A DNA stretch of 64,000 bases from the NCBI GenBank assembly GCA_964457335.1, contig CAYWGD010000001.1:248001-312000 (forward strand), written 5' to 3'. This DNA comes from CAJBVW01 sp964457335. Its GTDB lineage: Bacteria; Myxococcota_A; UBA796; SXON01. The position numbers and the translations under genes were made by a program. Under the pieces are notes generated by a model. That model saw only the letters and a program-made list of their open reading frames with translations. It made no database searches and had not been told where the DNA came from. Of the stretch, positions 8,148 through 16,842 are shown one piece after another (the first letter of the stretch is position 1; the number at the start of each line of letters is the position of its first letter).

Positions 8148-8543
8148 TCAGTCCCGGTAGTCGGTGACCTTGCGCCGGACGTGCCGCGCCTTCCTGTTGT
8201 CGTCGGCGGACTGGCAGTCGACGCAGCGCCGCACGAAGGGCAACAGCGCGAGCCGCCGGGGCGGGATCTGGTCCTGGCAGCTCTCGCAGAGCCCGAAGCT
8301 GTCGGGATCCTCGTCCAGGCGGCGGCGGGCGTCGGCGATGCGGGCGAGCTGCTCGGCGCGGGCGCGGTTGCGGCTCGAGGCGATGGACTGGTCCATCTCG
8401 CGGAAGGGGGCCTCGTCCTCGTCCGCAGCGCTGGCGACGGGGCCGAGGTCCTCGGCGCGCACGTTCACGGCCCCCGCGTCGAGGACCTCCGCTTGAAGGA
8501 CATCGAGGCGTTCACGGATGCGGGCGATCTCGTCGGGCGTCAT
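8148..8543 (-). CDS. DksA/TraR-family C4 zinc-finger protein
   Basis: This 131-residue protein has an N-terminal helical region (MTPDEIARIRERLDVLQ, then SSRNRARAEQLARIADARRR) and a C-terminal C-x2-C-x17-C-x2-C zinc finger, the layout of DksA/TraR regulators that bind the RNA polymerase secondary channel. The usual acidic coiled-coil tip motif (DxxDxA) is not clear; the loop has DEDEAP instead, so it may not act like classical DksA with ppGpp. The gene is convergent with the PRC-barrel gene, 27 bases away. Confidence 0.85.
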   Translation of the reverse strand: MTPDEIARIRERLDVLQAEVLDAGAVNVRAEDLGPVASAADEDEAPFREMDQSIASSRNRARAEQLARIADARRRLDEDPDSFGLCESCQDQIPPRRLALLPFVRRCVDCQSADDNRKARHVRRKVTDYRD

Positions 8544-8612
8544 GGCCGCGCCGCTTATCCCGTCGGCCGTCCGGCGGTGAGGCGCGGCGCGCCCCCCGGA
8601 GCCGCGCGCCGA

Positions 8613-9098
8613 TCACTTGCCGTTGGACTTGCCCGGCGTCGGCGCGGCCGCGATCCACTCCACGGCGCCGTCGGTCTTGCGCGCCCACGCGGTGTCCGCG
8701 AGCTGCTCGCCGAAGTCGACCTGGTCGAGCATCGTCACGTCCTCGCCGTCGATGAAGGAGAGGACGACCGACTCGCCCGTGCCGCCGAGCTTGAAGGGCG
8801 CGTGCAGCGCGCCCTGCTCGGGCTCCCCGTCGCACCACACGACCAGGTGCGCGCCGGGCTCGATCGACTCGTCCATGGGGAGCGCCCACCGGGACGGGGC
8901 CGACGGGTCGTCCGAGAGGTACAGCCCCTCGAGCGCCACGGTCTGGTCGCTGCCGTTGAAGATCTCCAGCCAGTCGTCGAACTGGTCCATCTCGTCGGTG
9001 TTCGAGGCCACGTTCATCGCCAACAGCTCGTTGAGCACGAGCCCCTCCGCCAGATCGCCGCGCACCCCCGCGCACGCCGCGAGCAGGAACAGGATCAT
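8613..9098 (-). CDS. Lamin-tail-domain (LTD) lipoprotein
   Basis: The 161-residue product begins MILFLLAACAG with a short lipobox-type signal. The rest is one lamin-tail-like beta domain: LVLNELLAMN, DDWLEIFNGSDQTVALEGLYLSDD, then WALPMDESIEPGAHLVVWCDG and a closing PTPGKSNGK. LTD domains occur in many secreted bacterial proteins and are thought to aid binding or anchoring; no enzymatic residues are seen. It stands alone here. Confidence 0.8.
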   Translation of the reverse strand: MILFLLAACAGVRGDLAEGLVLNELLAMNVASNTDEMDQFDDWLEIFNGSDQTVALEGLYLSDDPSAPSRWALPMDESIEPGAHLVVWCDGEPEQGALHAPFKLGGTGESVVLSFIDGEDVTMLDQVDFGEQLADTAWARKTDGAVEWIAAAPTPGKSNGK

Positions 9099-9153
9099 CC
9101 ACCCTCCGGGATGAGTCAGGTGATAAGGCCCGTTCTTCGGTCTGGAAGGCGGG

Positions 9154-10137
9154 TCAGGGCACGAGGACCGCGGCGCCGTTCACCGTGCCGCGCCGGAGTG
9201 CGTCGAGCGCTTCGTTCGCGCGCGCCAGCGGAAACACCTCGGTGTGCGGGCGCACCGGCACGCGGGGCGCGAGGGCGAGGAAGTCGAGCCCGTCCTGTCG
9301 CGTCAGGTTCGCGACCGACCGCAACGTGCGCTCGTGCCAGAGGAGCCGGTAGGGGAAGCTCGGGATGTCCGACATGTGGATGCCCGCGCACACGACGACG
9401 CCCCCGCGATCCACCGCGGCGAGCGCCGCCGGGACGAGCGCGCCGACCGGCGCGAAGAGGATGGCGGCGTCGAGCGGCTCGGGCGGGAGGGTGTCGGAGC
9501 CGCCGGCCCAGACGCAGCCCGTCGCCCGCGCGAGGGCCTGCGCCGCCGCGTCCCCGGGGCGGGTGAAGGCGTACACGGCGCGCCCCTCCCAGGCCGCCAC
9601 CTGGCTGACCACGTGCGCCGCGGCGCCGTAGCCGTACATGCCGAGCCGCTGGGGCGCGCCCGTCATCCGCAACGCGCGGTGGCCGATGAGGCCCGCGCAG
9701 AGGAGCGGCGCGGCGGACACGTCGTCGTAGGCCGGCGGGAGCGGCAGGCACGCGCGCGCGTCCGCGACCATCTCCTCGGCGTAGCCGCCCGGCAGCGTGT
9801 AGCCGGTGAAGCGCGCGGCCTCGCACAGGTTCTCCCGCCCCGTGGTGCAGAAGCGGCACGCCCCGCAGGTGCGCCCGAGCCAGCCCACGCCGACCCGATC
9901 TCCGACCACGAGCCCCGTCACCCCGGGCCCCAGAGCCTCCACGCGGCCGACCACCTCGTGGCCCGGCACGAGCGGCGTGGCCGGGTCGGGGAGCTCGCCG
10001 TCGACGACGTGCAGGTCCGTGCGACACACGGCGCACGCGAGCACGCGCAGCCGCACCTGCCCGGGCCCCGGGAGGGGGGACGGCAGCTCCCGCGCCACCA
10101 GGAGGCGGCCGGGCGCGTCGAGCACCATGGCGAGCAA
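9154..10137 (-). CDS. Zinc-dependent alcohol dehydrogenase (MDR family)
   Basis: The protein (up to 327 aa) has the medium-chain dehydrogenase plan: an N-terminal GroES-like domain with catalytic zinc ligands in CAVCRTDLH and GHE, a structural zinc site C-x2-C-x2-C-x7-C beginning at CGAC, then a Rossmann domain with GYGAAAHVV. The fingerprint GYGAAA lacks the usual third Gly of GxGxxG, as in some AdhP-like relatives. Oxidation of an alcohol with NAD(P)+ is likely; the substrate cannot be read. The first codon is TTG, giving MLAMVLDAPG, which fits the family; an ATG at 10128 is the alternative. Confidence 0.88.
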   Translation of the reverse strand: MLAMVLDAPGRLLVARELPSPLPGPGQVRLRVLACAVCRTDLHVVDGELPDPATPLVPGHEVVGRVEALGPGVTGLVVGDRVGVGWLGRTCGACRFCTTGRENLCEAARFTGYTLPGGYAEEMVADARACLPLPPAYDDVSAAPLLCAGLIGHRALRMTGAPQRLGMYGYGAAAHVVSQVAAWEGRAVYAFTRPGDAAAQALARATGCVWAGGSDTLPPEPLDAAILFAPVGALVPAALAAVDRGGVVVCAGIHMSDIPSFPYRLLWHERTLRSVANLTRQDGLDFLALAPRVPVRPHTEVFPLARANEALDALRRGTVNGAAVLVP

Positions 10138-10155
10138 GCTTCAACCTGGATCGAA

Positions 10156-10179
10156 GTGAGACGTATCGATACGTCTCAC
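10156..10179. promoter_or_regulatory. 24-bp perfect palindrome between the HEAT and dehydrogenase genes
   Basis: GTGAGACGTATC (10156-10167) is followed directly by its own reverse complement, with no loop. It lies 6 bases past the stop of the HEAT-repeat gene and 18 bases before the dehydrogenase start, both on the minus strand, so it fits an operator for the dehydrogenase. The same 12-mer and the flanking TGTATCAGTCG recur at 17790-17815, so it may instead be a mobile or repeated sequence. Confidence 0.5.
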
Positions 10180-10184
10180 CTGTA

Positions 10185-11069
10185 TCAGTCGCGGAGGCGC
10201 GCCGCCGCCCGCGCCACGCGCGCGTCGGGGTCGTCGGCGAGCCGCGCCACGGCGGGGAGCGCAGCGGCCCGCGCGGCGTCGAGCCGGCCGAGCGCGCCGA
10301 GCGCCTGGAGCCGCACGTCCGCGTCGGTGTCCGCGAGGAGCCCGACCACGCCGTCCCAGGCCGCGGGGAGCCCCAGCCAGCCCGCGGCGCGCGCCGCGTA
10401 GGCCCGCACGCCGGCATCGCCGTCGCGGAGCGCGTCGATCACGAGGGCGGCATGCTCCGCGCCGTCCGAGCGGCCCGCGAGGGCCCGCATGGCGGCTGCG
10501 CGCACGCCCGGGTCGGCGTCCGCGGCGGCCACGGCGAGCCCGGCGTGCGCAGCGTCGGCGTCCGCGTCCCGCAGGGTCGCGGCGAGCTGGGCGCGCACGC
10601 CCGCGTCCGGCTCGGTCGCGAGCATGCCCGCGACGGCCTCGCTCCAGTCCCCGCCGCTCAGCCGGAGCGCCTCGACGAGCGCCTCGCGGTGGGAGGGGGC
10701 GTCGGTGCGCGCGAGGAGCCGCTCGACGAGCAGGCCCGCGGCGTCCGGGTCCCGGAGGCCGCGCTCCACGAAGCGCGGCGTGCCGGAGCGCGTGGGCTGT
10801 GGGCTCACGGTGGAGACGAGCGAGGCGAGGGCGGGATCCTGGCGCCACTGGAGCGCCGCGGCGGCCCGCGCCCGGACCCGCCAGCCGCCGTCGGTGGCGA
10901 GCGAGGCGAGCTGGGCGTCGGCGAGCGAGGAGCCCGCGACGGTCCGCGCGTCCGCGGCGGCCAGCACGTCCCGCGCGGAGGTCGCGAGCGAGGCCGGCGC
11001 GTCCGTGCCGAGGTCGATCGCCGGCTCGGCGGCGAGGGCCCAGCCGAGGGCCAACATCAGGAAACTCAT
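10185..11069 (-). CDS. HEAT-repeat exported protein
   Basis: The start ATG overlaps the stop of the arginine-deiminase-like gene (ATGA), giving a 294-residue protein that begins MSFLMLALGWALAAEP, a signal peptide with AxA cleavage. The remainder is a run of about seven HEAT-type helical pairs, for example DADPGVRAAAMRALAGRSD, DGDAGVRAYAARAAGWLG and DTDADVRLQALGALGRLD. Such solenoids bind other proteins; a partner role for the coupled deiminase-like lipoprotein is an inference from the overlap. No catalytic site is present. Confidence 0.8.
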   Translation of the reverse strand: MSFLMLALGWALAAEPAIDLGTDAPASLATSARDVLAAADARTVAGSSLADAQLASLATDGGWRVRARAAAALQWRQDPALASLVSTVSPQPTRSGTPRFVERGLRDPDAAGLLVERLLARTDAPSHREALVEALRLSGGDWSEAVAGMLATEPDAGVRAQLAATLRDADADAAHAGLAVAAADADPGVRAAAMRALAGRSDGAEHAALVIDALRDGDAGVRAYAARAAGWLGLPAAWDGVVGLLADTDADVRLQALGALGRLDAARAAALPAVARLADDPDARVARAAARLRD

Positions 11070-12616
11070 TCGGCCTCCAGCAGGTGGGCGGCGGCGGTCC
11101 ACCAGTCGTCGAGGGGCGTGCGCTCGGTGTTGCTGCCGCAGTGCACCTCGCCCCACATGATGTGGTACCAGTCCCAGTCGTCGATCCAGTGCGTCGTGAG
11201 GCTGTCGGGCAACAGCGCCTCCACCTCGGCGATCAGCGGGTCGGCGCCCTGGTCCCCCTCGTCCTCGCGCAGGAAGGGATCCGGGATGAACAGGTGCGTC
11301 GCGCCGTCCCCGAGGTCGGCGACCACGAGGTTCACCGTGCCCGGGATGAGCGAGAGCGCGGCCCCGCCGCAGTAGCCGCTCTCCTCGAACACCGCGGGGA
11401 TGCGGATGATGTCGCTGTCGTCGAGCCCGAGCTCGGCCTTGAAGATGTCGAGGTTCGGGTCGAGGTAGTCGCGCTGCAGGTCCTCGTTGTAGGACCACAG
11501 GCCCTGGTCGTTCACGATGTCGCCGATCGTGTCGTAGCCGTGGTCCGTGCCGTAGCGCGGGAGGCTCTCGCTCGGGTCGAGGCCGGCGAGGAAGCTCCGG
11601 CCGAGGGTGGTGTCGGCGTAGAGGAAGCGGAAGCCCTTGGGCGCGCTCGGGTCCGGCACGAAGCTCGAGAACTCGTCGACGTGCCCGACGCAGAGCCAGC
11701 GGATGTCGAGCTGGAACGGGTCCTGCACCTTCTGCGCCTCGAGCATCTCCGCGAGGTCGTTCGTGACGCCCCACGAGCCCGTCTCGCCCCAGTACACGCG
11801 CCCGAAGGGGTACTCGACGCCGTCCACCGTGACCGGCGGCGAGACCTCGAGGTTGCCGAAGGAGTCCTGCGAGGTGGCACGCCCGCTCCCCCAGGTGCGC
11901 ACCGCGGTGCCGGGGGCCTGGAGCTCGTCCTCGGGGAACTGGTCGAGGTAGCGATCGTTGTTGCTGCGGATGGAGTCGATGACCACGTCCATCCGCTTGC
12001 CCGGCGCGGTGAGCGTGGCGAACTCGAGCTCGTCCTGCACCCAGACGTCCCAGTCGTAGCTGCGGAGCGCGCCGGTGAAGAAGGCGTCGCCCAGCACGTT
12101 GGCGAAGCCCTCCACGAAGGCGTCGTTGCCGCCTCCCTCCATCGCCATGACGCGCTCGGCGTACTGCATGTGGTTGTTCACGATGAGCGGGGCGGACCGC
12201 AGGGTCAGCGACACCGCGGTCTCCGGCGCGTCCACGGGCGCCACGGTGAGCACGCCCGACACGAGCAGGTCGCCGAATTCCACGCCGATGGTGCCGCCGG
12301 CGATCGTGGCCTCGGCGCCGTCCTCGTCGAGGACGACTTCGCCGTCCTGCCACACGCGGATGCCCTCGCCGACGAGCGAGAGCTCGAGGTCGCCGAAGCC
12401 CGTGAGGTCGACGCTGACGTAGTCGTCGTCGCCGTCCGCGCCCGCGTCGTCCCAGTCGCCCGCGCCGTTGCCGTCGTCGTCGTCGAAGTTGGCGACGCCG
12501 ATCACGGGGTCCGTCGGGAGCCCGGGCGAGGTGTCGTCGGCGTCCTTGCCCGGGGCGTCGCAGCCTCCGAGGAAGGCGCCGAGGAGGAGCGACCCCAGGA
12601 GCGGGCGCACGAGCAT
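11066..12616 (-). CDS. Secreted protein-arginine deiminase (PAD)-like lipoprotein
   Basis: I choose the ATG at 12616 because GGAGG precedes it and it gives a clean lipoprotein signal (LLGSLLLGAFLGGC). A short Asp-rich linker follows. The 516-residue protein carries the PAD catalytic set: WVQDELEF (Asp194), GHVDEFSSFVPD (His308, Asp310) and a C-terminal EVHCGSNTER (Cys493), corresponding to Asp350, His471, Asp473 and Cys645 of human PAD4. PAD enzymes convert protein arginine to citrulline using calcium. Asp-rich stretches (ANFDDDDGNGAGDWDD) could bind calcium. Export to the envelope and the coupled HEAT-repeat gene suggest action on extracellular or periplasmic proteins. This PAD family is distinct from the Porphyromonas-type enzyme. 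Confidence 0.85.
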   Translation of the reverse strand: MLVRPLLGSLLLGAFLGGCDAPGKDADDTSPGLPTDPVIGVANFDDDDGNGAGDWDDAGADGDDDYVSVDLTGFGDLELSLVGEGIRVWQDGEVVLDEDGAEATIAGGTIGVEFGDLLVSGVLTVAPVDAPETAVSLTLRSAPLIVNNHMQYAERVMAMEGGGNDAFVEGFANVLGDAFFTGALRSYDWDVWVQDELEFATLTAPGKRMDVVIDSIRSNNDRYLDQFPEDELQAPGTAVRTWGSGRATSQDSFGNLEVSPPVTVDGVEYPFGRVYWGETGSWGVTNDLAEMLEAQKVQDPFQLDIRWLCVGHVDEFSSFVPDPSAPKGFRFLYADTTLGRSFLAGLDPSESLPRYGTDHGYDTIGDIVNDQGLWSYNEDLQRDYLDPNLDIFKAELGLDDSDIIRIPAVFEESGYCGGAALSLIPGTVNLVVADLGDGATHLFIPDPFLREDEGDQGADPLIAEVEALLPDSLTTHWIDDWDWYHIMWGEVHCGSNTERTPLDDWWTAAAHLLEAE

Positions 12617-12752
12617 GAAGCCTCCGAAGCGGGCCGCCACATTACCTCGACCGCGACCGTCACGCTCGTCCGCGGGAGATTCTTGACCGACCGGGTCCGG
12701 CGCCGCTTCCCGGACGCGGCCGGCTGCCTAGCTTGGTTGTTCGGGGGGGACC

Positions 12753-14480
12753 ATGAATCGTCCAGCAATCCGGGGCGGCGCGGCCGCGCTCGTCGCCGTC
12801 CTGCTCACCGGGCCCGCGCGGGCGCAGGACCCATCGCCGCTCGTGCTCACGCCTCACGAGGCAACTCAGCTCTTCTCGGGCCCGTATTTCTTCCTCGCCA
12901 TCCTGGCCGGGCTGGTGCTCGCCGTGGGCTTCCAGTTCCTGCTCACCAACCTGTCGTTCGCGGCGGGCGTGAGCGCGCTGAAGATCGGCCCGCACGAGGA
13001 GGGCGAGGAGCGCGGCGTCTCGCGGGAGGGCGTCACCACCTTCGGGCAGCGCGCCCGCAAGGTGACCGCGGGCATCGGGCTCTGGGCGCTCATCACCGCG
13101 AGCGTCGCGCTCTTCTTCGCGAGCTGGCTGGCCGTCGAGCTCAGCCTCACGATCAGCGCGCTCATCGGCGCCATCATCGGGCTCGTCATCTGGGCCCTGT
13201 TCTACCTGGTCATGACCACCGTGCAGGCCACGGCGGCGTGGTCGCTCGTCGGGACGCTCCTGCGCACCGTGGGCGGCGGGCTCCGCAGCGCCTGGTCGGG
13301 GATGACCGGCGTGTTCGGCAAGTCCGACGAGAGCCGCGCGACCGACATGGCCGCGCGGATCACGCGGTCCGTGAAGGACGAGCTCTTCCGCGACGTGCGG
13401 ATGGACCGCGTCCGCGACGAGGTGCGCGGCTACGTCCAGCAGCTCGCGCCCAAGCCGATCGAGCCGGCCGCGGTGCGCCGCGAGATCCAGACGCTCTTGG
13501 ACGAGACGGAGCTCCAGGCCGTCGCCGAGCACGAGGGTGAGCCGATCATGGGCCGGGAGACGGTCGTGAGCGTGCTCCGCGCCCGTCAGCAGGGCGGGCA
13601 CCTCGCGCCGCGGGACGTCGCCGCGGTGGCGCAGGGCGTCGACGAGGCGCTCCGCGTCATCAAGGACGAGGCCTTCTCCGACAAGGACCGCGTCAGCGTG
13701 GTCGCCGACACCGCGCTCCGCCTCGGCGGCAAGAGCAAGGAGGAGGCGCTGCACACGCGGCACAAGGTCGAGGAGTGGCTGCGCTCCACGGGCAAGGAGG
13801 CGCTCGATCCCGAGGGCATCAAGCGCGACCTCGAGCGGCTCTTCGTCGAGCCGTCGATGGGTTTCGGCGCCCTGCGGGATCGCGTGCGCGCCATCGACCG
13901 CGACACGATCGAGACGGTGCTGTCGCAGCGCTCCGACATCTCGAAGGAGGAGGCGCACCGCATCGTCGAGACCGTCGAGGGGTGGGCGAACAGCATCCTG
14001 GCGCGGGGGCGTCGGGCCGGACCGGAGCTGGCCGCGGCGCGTGAGCGCGCGACCGCCAAGGTCCGGGCGTACCTCGAGTCCGTGCAGCGGCCCGGGATGG
14101 ACTACGAGACCATCCGCGCCGACGTCGAGCGGCTCCTCGAGGAGCCGGGCGCCGGGGCGGAGGCCATCGCCGAGCGCGTGAAGGCGGTGGACCGCGACAC
14201 GATCAAGTCGATCCTCGCGTCGCGTCGCGACCTGTCCGAGCAGGACGCGGAGCGGATCATCCAGCAGGTGGAGGCGGCCCGCGACTCGGTGGGCAAGCGC
14301 ATCCGCGCCCTGCGGGACGAGGTCGAGCGCCGGCTGCTCGTGGCCCGCGACGAGACCTACCACCAGGCCGAGGAGGCCCGGAAGACCGCGGCGTCCGCGG
14401 CGTGGTGGAGCGTGGCGACGGCGATCGTGTCGGCCATCGCGGCGGCGTTCGGCGGCATGGTCGCGGTGGCGGCGGGGTAA
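12753..14480 (+). CDS. Membrane protein with three ~85-residue helical repeats
   Basis: The 575-residue protein has a cleavable-looking signal peptide ending ARAQD, three membrane segments (about residues 45-70, 110-130 and 133-155), then a long charged helical region and a last membrane segment at the C-terminus (AVATAIVSAIAAAFGGMVAV-like). The helical region contains repeats sharing VDRDTI(E/K)S(V/I)L..R.D(I/L)S and a closing RI(V/I)..VE. The best two begin near residues 340 and 430, and a weaker one precedes them. I know similar repeats from cyanobacterial and myxobacterial membrane proteins without assigned function. GGGGGGGA precedes the ATG. It is convergent with the next gene across repeat A copy 1. 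Confidence 0.75.
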   Translation: MNRPAIRGGAAALVAVLLTGPARAQDPSPLVLTPHEATQLFSGPYFFLAILAGLVLAVGFQFLLTNLSFAAGVSALKIGPHEEGEERGVSREGVTTFGQRARKVTAGIGLWALITASVALFFASWLAVELSLTISALIGAIIGLVIWALFYLVMTTVQATAAWSLVGTLLRTVGGGLRSAWSGMTGVFGKSDESRATDMAARITRSVKDELFRDVRMDRVRDEVRGYVQQLAPKPIEPAAVRREIQTLLDETELQAVAEHEGEPIMGRETVVSVLRARQQGGHLAPRDVAAVAQGVDEALRVIKDEAFSDKDRVSVVADTALRLGGKSKEEALHTRHKVEEWLRSTGKEALDPEGIKRDLERLFVEPSMGFGALRDRVRAIDRDTIETVLSQRSDISKEEAHRIVETVEGWANSILARGRRAGPELAAARERATAKVRAYLESVQRPGMDYETIRADVERLLEEPGAGAEAIAERVKAVDRDTIKSILASRRDLSEQDAERIIQQVEAARDSVGKRIRALRDEVERRLLVARDETYHQAEEARKTAASAAWWSVATAIVSAIAAAFGGMVAVAAG

Positions 14481-14525
14481 TTCTCTTGGGGCAGGGGGGC
14501 TTCGCCCCCCCGCAACGCCCCCCCC
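14481..14525 (+). repeat. Dispersed palindromic repeat, family A, copy 1
   Basis: The element reads TTCTCTTGGGGCAG, a G-run/C-run hairpin with loop CTTCG, then CGCAACGCC and a C-run. It starts right after the stop of the helical-repeat membrane gene and sits between convergent genes, so it can act as a bidirectional terminator. Nearly the same sequence occurs inverted at 21692-21736, and shorter versions at 41337-41375 and 60299-60337. Confidence 0.75.
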
Positions 14526-14571
14526 GTCCCGTCGGCGAGCCCTCCCCCCGCGGGAGGGCTCTCTCGCGTCC

Positions 14572-16839
14572 TCAGGGGACGGACCCGCTCGCGAAGTCCG
14601 CGGCGGGGGGCGCCGTGGAGAGCCGCCCGGTGAGCCCCAGCGCGGCCACCTCTGCTGCGAGGCGGCCCGGGTACTCGACCAGGGGCCGGTCGTCGGTGGT
14701 GACGAGCGGCCCGGCGTCCCAGGAGAGGTCGGGGTCGCGCAGGGCCAGGACCGCGTCCGCCGTGGCCGTGGCGGGGAAGGCGCGGACCTCGTCGAGGAGC
14801 GGGTCGGCGCGGGCAAAGCGGGCGCGGAGCCGCGCGTCGAGGTCGTCGAGCGGCTCGTTCGAGAGCAGGAGCAGGTAGCCGTCGAGGAAGGAAACGCGGC
14901 CCGGGAACACCCGGGCCGCGGTCGCGCGTAGGAGCAGCGCCTGCTCCGGGGTCCCGTTCGAGTAGAGGCAGAAGATCCCGCCGGGGGCGAGCCGGGCGGC
15001 GACGAGCCGCATCATCTCGAGGGAGTTGAGGAGCCCGCTCCCCGCCTGCCGCAGGTACAGCGGCTGCGACTGCACGATGTCGTAGCGGTGGGCGTCGAGC
15101 GCGAGGCCGCTCCGCGCGTCCTGCCAGCGGACGCGCACCTTCGGGTTCGCGGCGACCCCGAGCGTGCCGTCGGGGAAGTCGCGGAAGAGCCGGGCGAGCC
15201 CGCGGTTGATGTCGTAGCCGACCACCGACGCCACGGTGTCGGACCGCGCGAACGTCGACGCCGTGACGCCGATGGAGAGGCCGAGGACCGCGACGTCCAG
15301 GCCTTCGCCGGCGGCGGGGCCCGCGTGCACGAGCCAGGGGACGACCGCGGCCATCCAGTTGCGCGTGCCCACGTGGTCGCCGTCACGCGAGAGCCGCGAG
15401 TGCCAGAGGCCGTCCCAGGCGACGTTGCCCTCGGCGTCGACCGCGACGTGGCCGTCCGGGCCGACGTAGGCGCGCTCGGCGAGCGTGACGCGGCTCGTGT
15501 CGACGCCGAGCCCCACGGCGACGAGGCCGGCTGCGACCCCGAGCGGGATCCAGGGGCGGCGGGGCCGGCCGGCCGCCACGCTGGCCTCGCGCACCCGCAG
15601 CGACAGCGCCAGGAGCACGATCGCAGCGAACAGGAACGCGACGGGCAGCGCGTAGCCGACCAGCGTGGTGAGCACGGTCCCGACGCAAGCGCCGACCGTG
15701 TTCCAGGCGTACACGCGCCCCACGTCCGCGCCCCAGGACCGCGCGGCGCGAGCCGCGAGCCGCGTGAAGAGCCAGCCTTGGAGCAGGAACGGCACGAAGT
15801 ACGGCGCCCGCGCGAGCGGGAACGTCGCGAGGCCCGCGACGTCGTCGAGCGCGAAGGGCGCGTCGACGAGCCAGAACGGCCCCGCCGCCAACAGCGCCCC
15901 CGCGAGGAGCGCGAGGCCGCCCCCGACCGTGCCTCGTGGCCTCCCCGCCGCGAGCGCGGCGCCCACGCTCCACCACACGAGCACGCCGAGGAGCGCTGCC
16001 CCGAACGTGTAGGGGAGCGGCTCGTGGCGGAGCGGGAGCACGCGCAGCAGGTACATCTCGTAGGCGAGCGACACCGCGCCCAGCCCGAACGCCAGGGCCG
16101 CGTCGTGCGCGACGGAGGCACCGGAGCCGGTGAGGTCCGCGACGGCACCGGCGTCGCCGCGGCGGCGCGCCACGCCCGGGTCTTCCGCCGCGGCGGTGCC
16201 CGGGCGCGTCCGGCTGCCCAGACCCAGGGCCAACCCCGCGGCGAGATTCGCGCCGGCGGCCGCGAGCAGCGTCCACGCCTGGCCGCGCGCGGGGAGCAGC
16301 CACGCGGTCCCCACGAGGACGCCCAGCACGCTCCCGCCGGTGCTCGCTGCGAAGAGCACCCCGAGCTGGCGGGGCGAGCGCCAGCCGAGCGTGCGCCCGC
16401 ACACCTCCGCGGCGAGCGGCGTGGTGGCGCCCATGAGCACGCAGGGAACGCCGAGCACCAGCGTGGCCGCGACGGCGTAGGCGGCCCGCAGCGGCACGCC
16501 GAGCGCGAGGGCGGCGCGCTGCACCGCGAACACGCTGTCGCCGAGGTCGCGGGCGAGGAGCGCGCACACGCCCGCGTTGACGGCGGCGAGCCCGATCTCG
16601 ACGAGGGCGAGCGCCCGGAGCGGATCCCGGAGCCGTGACACGAACCGGCTCGCGAGCGCGGCCCCGAGCCCGAGGCCCCCGAGGAACACCACCACGACGA
16701 CGAGCGCGCTGGCGGCCTCGCTGCCGCCCAGGAACACCTTGAGCGCGCGCTGCCACGCGACCTGGTTCACCAGCCCCGCGGCCCCGGAGAGCGCGACCGC
16801 GCCGAGGAGCGCGACGGTCGCGACGGTCCGGGGCGTCAC
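14572..16839 (-). CDS. Fused multi-span membrane / spermidine-synthase-like protein
   Basis: The 755-residue protein has an N-terminal transporter-like membrane region of some twelve helices (up to about residue 430), with the typical GLVNQVAWQRALKVFLGGSE start and GATTPLAAEVCGR. The C-terminal part is a class I methyltransferase-like fold of the spermidine synthase family (LDVAVLGLSIGVTASTFARS, then GYDINRGLARLFRDFP and RYDIVQSQPLYLRQAG). The motif for dinucleotide binding lacks the canonical GGGDG, so polyamine synthesis is uncertain. Such fusions are frequent in Deltaproteobacteria and unassigned in function. A second member of the family lies at the right edge of the window. Confidence 0.82.
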   Translation of the reverse strand: MTPRTVATVALLGAVALSGAAGLVNQVAWQRALKVFLGGSEAASALVVVVVFLGGLGLGAALASRFVSRLRDPLRALALVEIGLAAVNAGVCALLARDLGDSVFAVQRAALALGVPLRAAYAVAATLVLGVPCVLMGATTPLAAEVCGRTLGWRSPRQLGVLFAASTGGSVLGVLVGTAWLLPARGQAWTLLAAAGANLAAGLALGLGSRTRPGTAAAEDPGVARRRGDAGAVADLTGSGASVAHDAALAFGLGAVSLAYEMYLLRVLPLRHEPLPYTFGAALLGVLVWWSVGAALAAGRPRGTVGGGLALLAGALLAAGPFWLVDAPFALDDVAGLATFPLARAPYFVPFLLQGWLFTRLAARAARSWGADVGRVYAWNTVGACVGTVLTTLVGYALPVAFLFAAIVLLALSLRVREASVAAGRPRRPWIPLGVAAGLVAVGLGVDTSRVTLAERAYVGPDGHVAVDAEGNVAWDGLWHSRLSRDGDHVGTRNWMAAVVPWLVHAGPAAGEGLDVAVLGLSIGVTASTFARSDTVASVVGYDINRGLARLFRDFPDGTLGVAANPKVRVRWQDARSGLALDAHRYDIVQSQPLYLRQAGSGLLNSLEMMRLVAARLAPGGIFCLYSNGTPEQALLLRATAARVFPGRVSFLDGYLLLLSNEPLDDLDARLRARFARADPLLDEVRAFPATATADAVLALRDPDLSWDAGPLVTTDDRPLVEYPGRLAAEVAALGLTGRLSTAPPAADFASGSVP

Positions 16840-16842
16840 CGG

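Noticed and set aside
11066..12616. PAD-like gene as recent transfer from an animal
   Set aside because: Bacterial PAD homologues exist and the base composition matches the neighbours, so transfer is not needed.
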